From Crenobacter luteus (GTDB taxonomy: Bacteria > Pseudomonadota > Gammaproteobacteria > Burkholderiales > Chromobacteriaceae), in assembly GCF_004345725.1 (NCBI RefSeq), contig NZ_SLXG01000001.1, positions 186,001 to 250,000 on the forward strand: DNA of 64,000 nucleotides, in the 5' to 3' direction. Shown in pieces: positions 1 through 12,188 of the stretch. The position numbers and the translations under genes are program-made. The notes under the pieces are model-generated. The model was not told the origin of the DNA. It searched no databases and worked only from the letters and a program-made list of their open reading frames with translations. Numbering within the stretch: the stretch's first letter is position 1; each line of letters starts with the position of its first letter.

Positions 1-810
1 CGCGTCACCTTCATGGCCTCGACCGAAGGCGGCGTCGAGATCGAGAAGGTCGCCGAGGAAACCCCGGAAAAGATCCTGAAGGTCACCGTCGACCCGCTGG
101 TCGGCATGCAGCCGTGCCAGGCGCGCGAAGTCGCCTTCGCGCTGGGCCTGAAGGGCGACCAGATCAAGCAGTTCACCCAGCTGATGCTGGGCGCCTATGA
201 CGCCTTCATCGAGAACGACTTCGCGCTGTTCGAGATCAACCCGCTGGCCGTGCGCGGCGACGGTTCGCTCGCCTGCGTCGACGCCAAGATCGGCATCGAC
301 TCCAACGCGCTGTACCGCCTGCCGCAAATCGCCGCGCTGCGCGACAAGTCGCAGGAAAACGAGCGCGAGCTGAAGGCGTCGGAATTCGACCTCAACTACG
401 TGGCGCTCGAAGGCAATATCGGCTGCATGGTGAACGGCGCGGGTCTCGCGATGGCCACCATGGACATCATCAAGCTGTACGGCGGCCAGCCGGCCAACTT
501 CCTCGACGTCGGCGGCGGCGCGACCAAGGAGCGCGTGATCGAAGCGTTCAAGCTGATCCTGGCCGACCCGAGCGTCGAAGCCGTGCTGATCAACATCTTC
601 GGCGGCATCGTCCGCTGCGACATGATCGCCGAGGCGATCATCGCCGCCGTCAAGGAAGTGAACGTGACCGTGCCGGTGGTGGTGCGTCTGGAAGGCAACA
701 ACGCCGAACTGGGTGCCCAGCTGCTGAACGAATCCGGTCTGCAACTGACCTCCGCCGAAGGCCTGGCCGACGCCGCCCAGAAGGTGGTCGCGTCCCTGGC
801 CCGCGCCTGA
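1..810 (+). CDS. sucC: Succinyl-CoA synthetase beta subunit (3' part)
   Basis: C-terminal 269 residues of the ADP/GDP-forming succinyl-CoA ligase beta subunit of the TCA cycle, which with SucD interconverts succinyl-CoA and succinate with substrate-level phosphorylation. The reading frame is open from base 1, so the 5' end (about 120 residues compared with the 388-aa E. coli protein) lies outside the window; the ATG at 13 is internal. Family hallmarks seen are [29 protein letters not shown] and [10 protein letters not shown], the last two building the ligase-CoA domain that meets the alpha subunit. sucD begins 31 bp downstream in the same direction, the usual sucCD operon. Confidence 0.97.
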   Translation, partial: RVTFMASTEGGVEIEKVAEETPEKILKVTVDPLVGMQPCQAREVAFALGLKGDQIKQFTQLMLGAYDAFIENDFALFEINPLAVRGDGSLACVDAKIGIDSNALYRLPQIAALRDKSQENERELKASEFDLNYVALEGNIGCMVNGAGLAMATMDIIKLYGGQPANFLDVGGGATKERVIEAFKLILADPSVEAVLINIFGGIVRCDMIAEAIIAAVKEVNVTVPVVVRLEGNNAELGAQLLNESGLQLTSAEGLADAAQKVVASLARA

Positions 811-841
811 TCCCGCCCCGCACTCACAGGAGCCTCGAACA

Positions 842-1729
842 ATGAGCGTACTCGTTAACAAAGACACCAAGGTGCTGGTGCAGGGTTTCACCGGCAAGAA
901 CGGCACCTTCCACTCCGAACAAGCGCTGGCCTACGGCACCAAGGTGGTCGGCGGCGTGACCCCGGGCAAGGGCGGCAGCCTGCACCTGGGCAAGCCGGTG
1001 TTCAACACCATGAAGGAAGCCGTGCGCGAAACCGGCGCCGACGCGTCGGTCATCTATGTGCCGGCCCCGTTCGTGCTGGATTCCATCGTCGAAGCCGTCG
1101 ACTCCGGCGTGAGCCTGATCGTCGTGATCACCGAAGGCGTGCCGACCCTCGACATGCTGAAGGCCAAGCGCTACATCGAGACCACCGGCGGCGTGCGCCT
1201 GATCGGCCCGAACTGCCCCGGCATCATCACCCCGGGCGAGTGCAAGATCGGCATCATGCCGGGTCACATCCACCTGCCGGGCAAGGTCGGCATCGTGTCG
1301 CGTTCCGGCACGCTGACCTACGAAGCCGTCGCGCAGACCACCAAGCTGGGTCTGGGTCAGTCGACCTGCATCGGCATCGGCGGCGACCCGATCCCGGGCA
1401 CCAGCCACATCGACGCGCTCAAGCTGTTCCAGGACGATCCGGACACCGAGTCGATCATCATGATCGGCGAGATCGGCGGTTCGGCCGAGGAAGAAGCGGC
1501 CGAGTTCGCCAAGGACTACGTGACCAAGCCGATCGTCGGCTACATCGCCGGCGTGACCGCGCCGAAGGGCAAGCGCATGGGCCACGCCGGTGCGATCATC
1601 TCCGGCGGCAAGGGCACGGCCGAAGAAAAGTTCGCCGCTTTCGAGCGTGCCGGCATCGCCTACACCCGCAGCCCGGCCGAACTCGGCTCGACGCTGCAGG
1701 CTCTGCTCAAAGAAAAGGGCATGCTGTAA
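842..1729 (+). CDS. sucD: Succinyl-CoA synthetase alpha subunit
   Basis: Alpha subunit (295 aa, full family length) carrying the CoA-binding Rossmann domain (residues about 1-130, with [11 protein letters not shown] and [11 protein letters not shown]) and the ligase domain with the phosphohistidine motif [10 protein letters not shown]. The histidine that is transiently phosphorylated is about residue 248. The start at 842 follows a purine-rich AGGAG ribosome site. It is the second gene of the sucCD operon and is followed by a strong intrinsic terminator, so the operon ends here. Confidence 0.98.
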   Translation: MSVLVNKDTKVLVQGFTGKNGTFHSEQALAYGTKVVGGVTPGKGGSLHLGKPVFNTMKEAVRETGADASVIYVPAPFVLDSIVEAVDSGVSLIVVITEGVPTLDMLKAKRYIETTGGVRLIGPNCPGIITPGECKIGIMPGHIHLPGKVGIVSRSGTLTYEAVAQTTKLGLGQSTCIGIGGDPIPGTSHIDALKLFQDDPDTESIIMIGEIGGSAEEEAAEFAKDYVTKPIVGYIAGVTAPKGKRMGHAGAIISGGKGTAEEKFAAFERAGIAYTRSPAELGSTLQALLKEKGML

Positions 1730-1761
1730 AACCGCGCCCCGGTCCCATCCGGCCAAGACGA

Positions 1762-1787
1762 CGCCCCGCGCATGCGGGGCGTTTTTT
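1762..1787 (+). terminator. Rho-independent terminator of sucCD
   Basis: Eight-base GC stem CGCCCCGC / GCGGGGCG with a four-base loop followed by six T residues, 32 bp after the sucD stop codon. Confidence 0.9.
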
Positions 1788-1827
1788 ATGCGCGCCGTTC
1801 CCGGCGTGGAAAGGCGCGCGGGCGGGG

Positions 1828-1847
1828 CTCGGCCAAGGTTGGCCGAG
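1828..1847. repeat. Inverted pair of the TTGGCCGAG word
   Basis: CTCGGCCAA and TTGGCCGAG are separated by two bases, giving a near-perfect 20-bp palindrome between sucD and the convergent activator gene, whose stop codon lies just inside its right end. There is no T-run, so it is not a classical terminator by itself. It is one of several paired copies of the window-wide 9-mer. Confidence 0.85.
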
Positions 1848-1848
1848 G

Positions 1849-3732
1849 CTAGCGGCCGTTCTTGCGCAGCCGCCGGTACAGCGTGCTGCGGCTGATGCCG
1901 AGCGCGCGCGCCGCGGCGCTGGCGTTGCCGCCGAAGCGGGCGAGCAGCTGGGCGGTCGCGTCGTCCGGCTCTTGCGCGCCCGCCTCGCGCAGCCCCATGT
2001 CCTCGCGCAGCGTCTCGGGCAGGTGCTCGGGGCCGAGCAGGGTGCCGTCGTCGACCAGCGCCAGCAGCGTGCGCAGCAGGTTGTCCAGCTCGCGCAGATT
2101 GCCCGGCCACGGGTAGCGACGGATCGCGGCGGCCAGCTCGGGCGCCAGCGCGATGCCGCGCCGCGCCGCCCCTTGCGCGTCCAGCAGGCGCTGCGCGATC
2201 GCCGCGACGTCGCCGCGCGTGCGCAAGGGCGGCAGGCGCAGCGGGTAATGGCCGAGGCGGAAGTAGAGGTCGGCGCGGAAGGCGCCTTCGTCTACCATGC
2301 GGCGCAGGTCGCGGTGCGTCGCGCACACCAGCCGCACGTCGACGCGCTGCGGCTGGCCGCCGCCCAGCGGCGTGACCACCCGTTCCTGCAACGCGCGCAA
2401 CAGCCGCGCCTGCAGCGTCAGCGGCATGTCGCCGATCTCGTCGAGGAACAGCACGCCGCCGTGCGCCTCGCGCAGCCGGCCGCGGCTGCCCTGGCGGCGC
2501 GCGCCGGTGAAGGCGCCTTCCTCGTAGCCGAACAGTTCCGCCTCGACGAGGCCGTCGGGAATCGCCGCGCAGTTGACCGCGACGAAGGGCGCGTGGCGGC
2601 GCGAGCTGGCGGCGTGCAGCGCGCGCGCGAAGCGGTCCTTGCCGGTGCCGGTCTCGCCCAGCACCAGCACCGGGATGTCGGCTTCCAGCAGCTTGCGCGC
2701 GGTCTCGAGCAGCGCCGGCGGCAGGCCGGCGACGTCGGCCTCGGCCGCTTCGGGGGCGGGGGCTTTGGCCGGGGGCGACGACGTTGGCCGAGCCTGTTGC
2801 GGCGCCGGGGGCGGCGCAGTGGCGGGGCGCGCCGGCGAGAGCAGGCGGGCCGAGAGCGGGCGTCCCGCGGCGGGAGCGAGCAGGGCGACGCCGTGGCCGG
2901 CGCGCGATTGCCAGTGATCGAGCGTCTCGCCGAACAGCTCGGTAAAGCGCGCGCGGCCGACCGCGCCCCAGCCCCGCGCCAGCAGCGACAGCGCGGCGCG
3001 GTCGGCGCCGATCAGCGTCTCGTCGTCGCCGAAGGCCAGCCGCGCGGCGCGCGGCGTCGCCAGCTGCGCCGGGTCAGGATGCAGCAGCAGCACGCGCGCG
3101 CCCTGCGCGTGCGCGTCGAACAGCCGCCGCTCGATCAGCCGCGCGGTGGCGTCGACCGCCGCCGTCTCGTCCGGGCCGAGCTTGCGCGGCGCGCCGGACA
3201 CGTCGAGCACGCCGACCGGCCGGCCGGTCGGGTCGAGCAGCGGGCTGGCGGTGCACGACAGCAGCCGGTTGCATTCCAGGTAGTGTTCGCCGCCGCGCAC
3301 CCGTACCGTCTCGGCCAACGTCAGCGCGGTGCCGATGGCGTTGGTGCCGCGCACGCCCTCGCCCCAGTCCATGCCGGGCGTCAGCGCGACGCGCTCGGCC
3401 TTGTCGAGGAAGCCGGCGTTGCCCATCTCGTCGAGGATCAGGCCGTCGCGGTCGGCCAGCACCACCACGTGGCCGCCGTCGACCACCTGCTCGAACAGCG
3501 TTTCGACGTAGGGGCGCGCCACGGCCAGCCAGTCGGCGTTGGCGTCGCGCCGTTCGGCGAGCGCCGCGTCGCTGAGCCGCTCGTGCCGCCGGCCCGAGAC
3601 GGGCAGGCCGAGGCCGAGGCAGCGTTGCCAGGAATGCAGGATGGAGGAGGGCAGCGCGTCTTGCGGCAGGGCCTCGCCGTCGAAGAAGCGGCGGCGGGCC
3701 TCGGACAGCGGCAGGGCGAAGGGACGGTTCAT
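1849..3732 (-). CDS. AcoR-like sigma-54-dependent transcriptional activator
   Basis: Enhancer-binding protein of about 627 aa. The N-terminal half resembles the GAF-containing sensory region of AcoR-type activators, then comes a Pro/Ala-rich linker. The AAA+ domain has Walker A GETGTGKDRFARALH, the sigma-54-contact loop GAFTGA and FLDEIGDMP. The C-terminus has a Fis-type helix-turn-helix (SAAARALGISRSTLYRRL). I chose the ATG at 3732; an in-frame GTG at 3777 would add 15 residues but would run over the palindromes at 3755-3786 that look like its operator. It diverges from aldB, whose -24/-12 promoter makes this protein its likely activator. Relatives control acetoin, ethanol or aldehyde catabolism; the inducer here is unknown. 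Confidence 0.88.
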   Translation of the reverse strand: MNRPFALPLSEARRRFFDGEALPQDALPSSILHSWQRCLGLGLPVSGRRHERLSDAALAERRDANADWLAVARPYVETLFEQVVDGGHVVVLADRDGLILDEMGNAGFLDKAERVALTPGMDWGEGVRGTNAIGTALTLAETVRVRGGEHYLECNRLLSCTASPLLDPTGRPVGVLDVSGAPRKLGPDETAAVDATARLIERRLFDAHAQGARVLLLHPDPAQLATPRAARLAFGDDETLIGADRAALSLLARGWGAVGRARFTELFGETLDHWQSRAGHGVALLAPAAGRPLSARLLSPARPATAPPPAPQQARPTSSPPAKAPAPEAAEADVAGLPPALLETARKLLEADIPVLVLGETGTGKDRFARALHAASSRRHAPFVAVNCAAIPDGLVEAELFGYEEGAFTGARRQGSRGRLREAHGGVLFLDEIGDMPLTLQARLLRALQERVVTPLGGGQPQRVDVRLVCATHRDLRRMVDEGAFRADLYFRLGHYPLRLPPLRTRGDVAAIAQRLLDAQGAARRGIALAPELAAAIRRYPWPGNLRELDNLLRTLLALVDDGTLLGPEHLPETLREDMGLREAGAQEPDDATAQLLARFGGNASAAARALGISRSTLYRRLRKNGR

Positions 3733-3754
3733 GCGCGTGTTCCGGCTGTGCCGA

Positions 3755-3786
3755 CTGTCGCGCGACAGCTGTGTCACGGCGCGACA
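3755..3786. promoter_or_regulatory. Palindromic operator, likely for the AcoR-like activator
   Basis: Perfect 14-bp palindrome CTGTCGCGCGACAG at 3755-3768, then a looser repeat with TGTGTC and a second GCGCGACAG at 3778-3786. It lies about 160 bp upstream of the sigma-54 promoter of aldB, a suitable distance for an enhancer-binding site. Assignment to the neighbouring activator is inference. Confidence 0.5.
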
Positions 3787-3942
3787 GTGCGGACGGGGTC
3801 GATGCGTCGATTATGGCCGCGCCGGAGCGTCCGGCAAACGGCGCCTGGCGGGCGAAGTCTGCTGCGATGCAAAAATCGTCGGTAGGCGAACAAGCGATTT
3901 CGTGTGCGCTCACGCTGCTGCGCCGCAAGATGGGCCGTGCGC

Positions 3943-3958
3943 TGGCACGATCCGTGCA
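3943..3958 (+). promoter_or_regulatory. Sigma-54 (-24/-12) promoter of aldB
   Basis: TGGCACGATCCGTGCA matches the consensus TGGCAC-N5-TTGCW with one mismatch (GTGC for TTGC). The GG and GC elements have the correct spacing. It is 70 bp upstream of the aldB start codon and lies next to a sigma-54 activator gene. Confidence 0.75.
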
Positions 3959-4027
3959 CTGTGGTAAACAGGTTCCGGCGCGGCGTCGCCGGGCGATCAA
4001 CCCCACTTGCGCACCAGGAGACACGCC

Positions 4028-5548
<1,521 letters not shown>

Positions 5549-5626
5549 TCCCGCACCCGTCGGCCGGGCATTCCTCCCGCCCGGTCGCGCTGTCCGCCAT
5601 CGCTCGTCGATGGTGATTCCGGCTTT

Positions 5627-5653
5627 GGACCTCCCGCGGGAGGTCCTTTTTTT
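5627..5653 (+). terminator. Terminator of aldB
   Basis: Perfect inverted repeat GGACCTCCCGCGGGAGGTCC followed by seven T residues, about 80 bp after the aldB stop. Confidence 0.9.
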
Positions 5654-5725
5654 CTGCGCGCGAGCCGCGCCGCGGGTATCCGGCCCGGCGTTGGCGGCGC
5701 AGCGGAGGCGAGGCCGGAGAGAGGC

Positions 5726-6229
5726 TCAGCCCAGGTGCGGCGCGAGCGCCCGCCAGGCGGCGAGCTTGGCTGCGAAGGCCATCGTGTGAGCGGGGCTGGT
5801 CGACGGCAGCGCGTAGACGGCGAGGCCCTCCGGCAGCAAGGGTTGGCCGAGCCGAGCCGCGGTCGCGCCGTTGAAGGAGACCGCCTCGAGGCGCGGCAGC
5901 GTGGCGATCAGCTCGGCCAAGGGGTTGGCCGAGGCGTCCTTGATGTGCGCGTCCAGGCTGCCGCGGCGGCGCGCGCGGCCGACCACGTCCCACAGCGCGA
6001 CGCGGTGCGAAACGAGCGCGGCCAGACGCTCCGGGTAGGCGCGCGCGACGAGGTCCTCGCCGGTCAGCGCCGCCATGATGGGCCAGAAGGCGTTGCGCGG
6101 GTGGGCGTAGTACTGCGCGGCGGCGAGCGACGCCTCGCCGGGCAGGCTGCCGAGGATCAGCAGCCGCGCGTCGGGGCGGGCCACCGGCGGCAGCCCTTCG
6201 CGGACGGGATGGGAGTCGGGCGGGGTCAT
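5726..6229 (-). CDS. DNA-deoxyinosine glycosylase-like protein (uracil-DNA glycosylase superfamily)
   Basis: 167-aa protein of the uracil-DNA glycosylase fold, closest to the hypoxanthine-DNA glycosylase (family 6) branch. Family features are GSLPGEASLAAAQYYAHPRN near residues 28-47 followed by AFWPIM, and the C-terminal LPSTSPAH. The expected role is excision of hypoxanthine left by adenine deamination. It lies 46 bp downstream of dctD on the same strand, so it may share its transcript. An inverted pair of the 9-mer (5912-5933) sits inside the gene and is translated as SAN then LAE. Substrate preference is inferred from family only. Confidence 0.8.
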   Translation of the reverse strand: MTPPDSHPVREGLPPVARPDARLLILGSLPGEASLAAAQYYAHPRNAFWPIMAALTGEDLVARAYPERLAALVSHRVALWDVVGRARRRGSLDAHIKDASANPLAELIATLPRLEAVSFNGATAARLGQPLLPEGLAVYALPSTSPAHTMAFAAKLAAWRALAPHLG

Positions 6230-6275
6230 GGTGGGACGATGATAACGCGGCGGCGGACGAGCCCGCCGGCGGCGT

Positions 6276-7587
<1,312 letters not shown>

Positions 7588-7598
<11 letters not shown>

Positions 7599-9432
7599 GG
7601 GTGAGAGTCTCCTTGGCGGCCGGCAGCGTCAGCGTGAAGCAGGCGCCGCCGTCCGGGTGGTTGTCGGCGGCAAGCGTGCCGCCGAAGTCGCCGACGATGC
7701 CGGCCGACAGCGTCAGCCCCAGCCCCAGGCCCTGGCCGACCGGTTTGGTGGTGAAGAAGGGCTCGAACAGCCGCGCGCGCACGTCGTCGGGCAGGCCGGG
7801 GCCGTTGTCGCGCACCGACAGCGACACCGTGTCGCCGTCGCGCCACGCGCGGACCTCGACGCGCGGCGCGTCGAGGCCGGCGACCGCGTCGAGCGCGTTG
7901 CCGATCAGGTTGACCAGCACCTGCTCGAGCCGGTTCGCGTCGCAGGCGACGGTCAGCGACGGGTCGAGCTCGCGCACCAGCTCGGGCTTGAGGCCCTTGA
8001 GGCGCGGCTCGAGCAGGAACAGCGTGGTCTCGAGCGCGCCCCCGAGCACGGCGACGCTGTGTCCGCCGCCGTTCTTGCGCGCGAACGACTTGAGCGCGCC
8101 GGTGATGCGGCCCATGCGCTCGACCAGCTGGTTGATGGTGGTGAGGTTGGCCGAGGCGGTCGCCAGGTCGCCGCGCGCGAGGAATTTCTGCGTATTGCCC
8201 GACAGCGTGCGCAAGGCCGCCAGCGGCTGGTTCAGTTCGTGCGCGATGCCGGTCGACATCTGGCCGATCACCGCGAGCTTGCCGGCCTGCAACAGGTCGT
8301 CCTGCGTCTTCCTCAGGTTGGCCTCGGCGCGGATGCGCTCGGCGACCTCGGCCTGCAATTGCCGGTTGGCGGCCGACAGGTCGGCGGTGCGCTCGATCAC
8401 CTTGCGTTCGAGTTCGTCGTTGGCGGCCTCGAGCGCGGCGCGCGCGGCCAGCCGCTCGGCGATGCGGCGGCGGCGGCTGTTGAGCGCGACCGCGACGCTG
8501 AGCGCGAGCGCCGCCAGCGTGCCGGCGAGCAGCGCGCCGCCCTGCGCGGCGCGCGCCACCTCGGCGGTCGGCGACAGCAGCGTCAGCCGCCACGGCGTGC
8601 CCGGCTGGGCCAGCGTCTGCGCCAGCAGCGGCGGGCTGCCTTCCAGCCGGACCAGCGCTTCGCCGCCGGTCAGCACTTCGAGCGTCGTCATCTCGATCTG
8701 CCGCAGCGGTGCGAGGTTGTACTGGCGCGTCCGCGCGAAGCGCGCGCGCTCGGCCGCGGAGAGCGGCTTGAGCGCCGACAGCCGCCAGGTCGGGTTCGAC
8801 GCGAGGATGACCACGTCGTTCTCGTCGGCGAGCAGGACGCGCGAGTTGGCATCCTGCCAGTTGACCTCGAGCGCCTCGAGTCCGACCTTGACCACGGCGA
8901 CGCCGATCGGGTTGCGGCGGTTGCCGATCGGCGCCGACAGGTAGTAGCCGGCCTCGCCGCGCGTGGTGCCCACGCCGTAGAAGTGGCCGCTGTTGCCGGC
9001 GATCGCCTGGCGGAAGTAGGGACGGTAGCCGAGCTGCTCGCCCAGATAGCTGTCGGTGCGCTGCCAGTTGCTGGTCGAGAGCACGCGGCCCTGTCGGTCG
9101 AGCACGTAGATCGCGCGGGTGCCGGCGCGCTCGTTCAGCGCCGCGAGGTAGAGGTTGGCCGAGGCGACGCGCGCCGCGTCGTCACCCGGCGCGAACAGCG
9201 CGCCGACGCGGTCGTCCAGCCCCAAGAGGCCCGGCAGGTAGTCGTAGCGCGCCAGTTCGCTGGCCAGCGTCTGGCTGTAGAGCCGCAACTGCTGCTGGCC
9301 GCGCTCGCCCTGACGCTCGAGCGCGGCGACGCGGCTGGCGTGGTGGCCGGCCCAGGCGGCGGCACAGACCAGCGCCGCGGCGGCGAGGACGGTGACGGGG
9401 CGGCGGGACGGGGGGCGCACGGGTCGGTTCAT
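7588..9432 (-). CDS. dctB: C4-dicarboxylate sensor histidine kinase
   Basis: Membrane histidine kinase of about 614 aa. A transmembrane helix near residues 14-30 is followed by a periplasmic double-PAS (Cache-like) sensor with the DctB-type segment LGYRPYFRQAIAG, a second helix (LLAGTLAALALSVAVAL), a coiled coil, the H-box GIAHELNQPLAALRTLSG, N-box NLIGNALDAV and G-box region DNGPGLP with GLGLGLTLS. An in-frame ATG at 9504 would begin within the paired 9-mer repeat upstream, so I prefer the ATG at 9432. It phosphorylates DctD and lies between dctA and dctD in one gene string. Confidence 0.92.
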
Positions 9433-9488
9433 GGCGAGGACGGGGTTCACGGTCGGCAAGCTTCCCGGCTTGTTTCTACCACAAAAGG

Positions 9489-9517
9489 CTCGGCCAACCC
9501 GCATGAGGTTGGCCGAG
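9489..9517. repeat. Inverted pair of the TTGGCCGAG word between dctA and dctB
   Basis: CTCGGCCAA (9489-9497) and TTGGCCGAG (9509-9517) with an 11-base loop, forming a stem in the 132-bp dctA-dctB gap. No T-run follows, so it may moderate read-through or only be a paired copy of the dispersed motif. Confidence 0.8.
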
Positions 9518-9564
9518 GATGGGGCGCTGCCGCCGCGGCGCGAGGGCCGGCGGCGGCGCAGGAC

Positions 9565-10872
9565 TTACTTGGCGGCGTAGGCCGGTTCCGGCTTGGCCGC
9601 TTCCGGCAGTTCGACGTCGATCACGTCGTCGTCGTCGCGCGGCGCGCCGATCGCCCCCTCGCTCTTGGCGACCACGGTGGTGGCGATCGCGTTGCCCAGC
9701 ACGTTGGTCACGGTGCGGCCCATGTCGAGCACGTGGTCGACGCCGAGGATCAAGAGGATGCCGGCCTCGGGCAGGCCGAACATCGGCAGCACGGCGGCGA
9801 CCACCACCAGCGAGGCGCGCGGCACGCCGGCGATGCCCTTGGAGGTCACCAGCAGCACCAGCAGCATGGTGATCTGCTGGCTCAGCGTCAGCTCGATGCC
9901 GTAGACCTGCGCGATGAACAACGCGGCGAACGAAGTGTACATGATCGAGCCGTCGAGGTTGAACGAGTAGCCCAAGGGCAGCACGAAGCCGGAGATGCGT
10001 TCCTTGACGCCGAACTTGCCCAGTTGCTCGATCACCTTCGGATAGGCCGATTCGCTGCTGGCGGTCGCGAAGCCCAGGAGCAGCGGCGCGCGCAGCTGGC
10101 CGATCAGGCGGAACACGTCACCCTTGAGGAAGACGAAGCCGCCGGCGATCAGCGCCAGCCACAACAACGCCAGCGACAGGTACATGCTGCCCAGCAGCTT
10201 CGCGTACACCACCAGCACGCCGAGGCCCTGCTTGGTGATTACCGCGGCGATGGCGGCGAACACGCCGACCGGGGCGAACAGCATCACGTAGCCGGTCACC
10301 TTCAGCATCACGTGCGCCAGGCCGTCGATCGCGGCCAGCACCGGCTTGCCCGGGCCATCCTTGAGCGCGCCCAGCGCGAAGCCGAAGAACATCGAGAACA
10401 CCACGATCTGCAGGATCTCGTTGCCCGCCATCGCCTCGGCGAAGCTCTTCGGGATCATGTGGGTGATGAAGTCCTTCAGGTTCAGCGCGCCGGTCTTCAG
10501 TTCGGTCGTCGCGCCCGCGTCCGGCAGCGGCAGGTTCAGGCCGACGCCCGGCGTCAGCACGTTGGCCATCACGAGGCCGATCAGCAGCGAGGTGATCGAC
10601 GCGATGAGGAACCAGCCCATCGCCTTCATCGTGATGCGGCCGACCGAGCGGCTGTCGTCCATGCCGGCGATGCCGGCGACCAGCGTCGCGAACACCAGCG
10701 GCGCGATGATCATCTTGATCATCCGCAGGAACACGTCGGTGAAGATCGAGAAGTAGCCGGCGATCGTCTGGGCCGCCTCGGGGCCGTCGGCCAGATGGTG
10801 GGCGAGGCTGCCGACGGCGATGCCGGCGAGCATCGCGACGCCGATGGCGGTGGTGAGCTTGTTCAGTTTCAT
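9565..10872 (-). CDS. dctA: C4-dicarboxylate:cation symporter
   Basis: Inner-membrane secondary transporter of the DAACS/SLC1 family (435 aa) that takes up succinate, fumarate, malate and related acids with cations. Many hydrophobic segments are visible. Signature parts are SSESAYPKVIEQLGKFG, the substrate-site motif GYSFNLDGS, GIAGVPRAS and the C-terminal VDHVLDMGRTVTNVLGN. I placed the start at 10872 (MKLNKLTTAIG), preceded by CCAGGAG; the open frame extends further upstream without support. It is first in the dctA-dctB-dctD string and has a -24/-12 promoter. Confidence 0.94.
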   Translation of the reverse strand: MKLNKLTTAIGVAMLAGIAVGSLAHHLADGPEAAQTIAGYFSIFTDVFLRMIKMIIAPLVFATLVAGIAGMDDSRSVGRITMKAMGWFLIASITSLLIGLVMANVLTPGVGLNLPLPDAGATTELKTGALNLKDFITHMIPKSFAEAMAGNEILQIVVFSMFFGFALGALKDGPGKPVLAAIDGLAHVMLKVTGYVMLFAPVGVFAAIAAVITKQGLGVLVVYAKLLGSMYLSLALLWLALIAGGFVFLKGDVFRLIGQLRAPLLLGFATASSESAYPKVIEQLGKFGVKERISGFVLPLGYSFNLDGSIMYTSFAALFIAQVYGIELTLSQQITMLLVLLVTSKGIAGVPRASLVVVAAVLPMFGLPEAGILLILGVDHVLDMGRTVTNVLGNAIATTVVAKSEGAIGAPRDDDDVIDVELPEAAKPEPAYAAK

Positions 10873-11019
10873 GCGTTTCTCCTGGACCCCGCCGCGCTCG
10901 GCGGGGCAAGCGTTTGTGCCGTGTAGAGGACGCGCGGCCGGGGCGCGTGCTTTTCTCGGTCGGACATCGCGCGATGCCGCCGGTCGGGCGCTCCGGGCCG
11001 TCTCGTCGTCTTCTGCTAA

Positions 11020-11035
11020 TGCACAAGGCGTGCCA
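11020..11035 (-). promoter_or_regulatory. Sigma-54 (-24/-12) promoter of dctA
   Basis: On the minus strand TGGCACGCCTTGTGCA fits TGGCAC-N5-TTGCW with the same single mismatch as the aldB promoter. It predicts a leader of about 135 nt before dctA. Just upstream is the inverted repeat CTTTGC-N4-GCAAAG (11037-11052), a possible activator or accessory site, though very close to the promoter for a DctD enhancer. Confidence 0.75.
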
Positions 11036-11127
11036 GCTTTGCAGGCGCAAAGGGCATCGAAAACGTCAATGAAAACAGGGCGATGTCGTGCGCATGGCGG
11101 CGCGGCGTTCGGTTGGCCGAACGGGCG

Positions 11128-11155
11128 AAAAAAAACCGTCCGGAAATCCGGACGG
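11128..11155 (-). terminator. Terminator of the LysR-type gene
   Basis: Perfect eight-base stem CCGTCCGG-N4-CCGGACGG followed on the minus strand by eight T residues, directly after the LysR gene. Confidence 0.88.
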
Positions 11156-11162
11156 CGGGGCT

Positions 11163-12080
11163 TCAGTCGCCGGTGTGGCTGTGCTCGTCGTCCTCGGCGG
11201 GGGCGAGCATTTCGCGCGTGATGTCGATCCACGCGCGGGTCGCGTGCGACAGGTAGGTATCGCGTCGCCAGATCAGGCCGAGGTGCCAGACCAGCTCGGC
11301 GTCGTTCAGCGGCACGATGTCGAACAGCGAGCGGTCGATACGACGCGTGATCCGCTCGGGCAGCAGCGCGACGCCGAGCCGCGCGGCGACCAGCGCGACG
11401 ATGAAGTCCCAGTGGCCGCTGCGCTCGGCGACCTTCATCGTCAGGCCGTCGCGCCGGTAGGCGTCGGCCACGCGGTGCGACAGCGTGAAGTCCTCGGGGT
11501 AGAGGATCAAGGGCTCGTCGGCGATGTCGGTCAGCGCGACGCTCGCGAGCCCCTTCCAGCGCGAGCCGGACGGCGCGACCAGGCACAGCCGGTCGGACAC
11601 GAAGCCGAAGTGGTCGAACACCGTCTCGTCGACCGGCAGCACCGCGACGCCGATCTCGAGCTGGCCCGAGCGCACCGCGTTCTCGACCGCGGTCGCGCCG
11701 TCCTCCATCAGCTTGAGCTCGACCTTGGGGTAGCGCGCGTGGAAGGCGCTGACCACCGGCGCGAAAAAGATCGCGCCTATCATCGGCGGCACGCCGACCA
11801 CCAGCTCGCCGCGCTCGAGCGCGGTCAGGTCGGCCAACTCGTTGTTCAGCCGCTGCATCGCGGCGAGCACGTCCTGGCCGCGCTCGAAGGCGACGCGGCC
11901 GGCGTCGGTCAGCCGGAAGCTCCGGCCTTCGCGGATCAGCAGCGGCATGCCCAGCTCGTCCTCGAGCTGGCGCACCATCTTGCTGATGGTCGGCTGGGTG
12001 ACGAACAGCGCCTCGGCGGCGCGGGTGAAGCTCTGGCGCCTCACCACCTCGGTGAAATAGCGTAATCCGCGGATGTCCAT
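11163..12080 (-). CDS. LysR-family regulator, probably CidR-like
   Basis: Typical 305-aa LysR regulator with an N-terminal winged HTH (RYFTEVVRRQSFTRAAEALF then TQPTISKMVRQLE) and a C-terminal periplasmic-binding-like effector domain. It is divergently placed from a small unknown gene and the cidA/lrgA-lrgB pair. In other bacteria a LysR protein (CidR) next to cidAB activates it in response to acetate or pyruvate overflow, so that role is inferred from context. The AT-rich intergenic DNA holds TTTAATTCATTTTA repeats that could be its sites. One 8-base copy of the dispersed word lies at 11830. Confidence 0.85.
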   Translation of the reverse strand: MDIRGLRYFTEVVRRQSFTRAAEALFVTQPTISKMVRQLEDELGMPLLIREGRSFRLTDAGRVAFERGQDVLAAMQRLNNELADLTALERGELVVGVPPMIGAIFFAPVVSAFHARYPKVELKLMEDGATAVENAVRSGQLEIGVAVLPVDETVFDHFGFVSDRLCLVAPSGSRWKGLASVALTDIADEPLILYPEDFTLSHRVADAYRRDGLTMKVAERSGHWDFIVALVAARLGVALLPERITRRIDRSLFDIVPLNDAELVWHLGLIWRRDTYLSHATRAWIDITREMLAPAEDDEHSHTGD

Positions 12081-12111
12081 TTTGATTCCATTTTAGAATG
12101 TTTCAAATTAT

Positions 12112-12160
12112 TTTAATTCATTTTATTCATTCAAAGGGAAGCCATATACTCCACTCAACG
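12112..12160 (+). promoter_or_regulatory. Promoter copy 1 (before the 65-aa gene)
   Basis: AT-rich block TTTAATTCATTTTA starting at 12112, then a -10-like TATACT at 12145-12150 and ACTCA. No good -35 is present, which suggests an activated promoter. It aligns without gaps to a second block at 12382-12430 (about 34 of 49 positions by my count). An AATTA-TTT-TAATT inverted repeat overlaps its start. Confidence 0.6.
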
Positions 12161-12188
12161 AATGCAAGTGATTGAAAAGGAGATGAAT

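Noticed and set aside
9433-9504. Longer N-terminus for DctB starting at 9504
   Set aside because: The extension would be translated from the edge of the paired repeat and precedes the expected anchor helix without a ribosome site.
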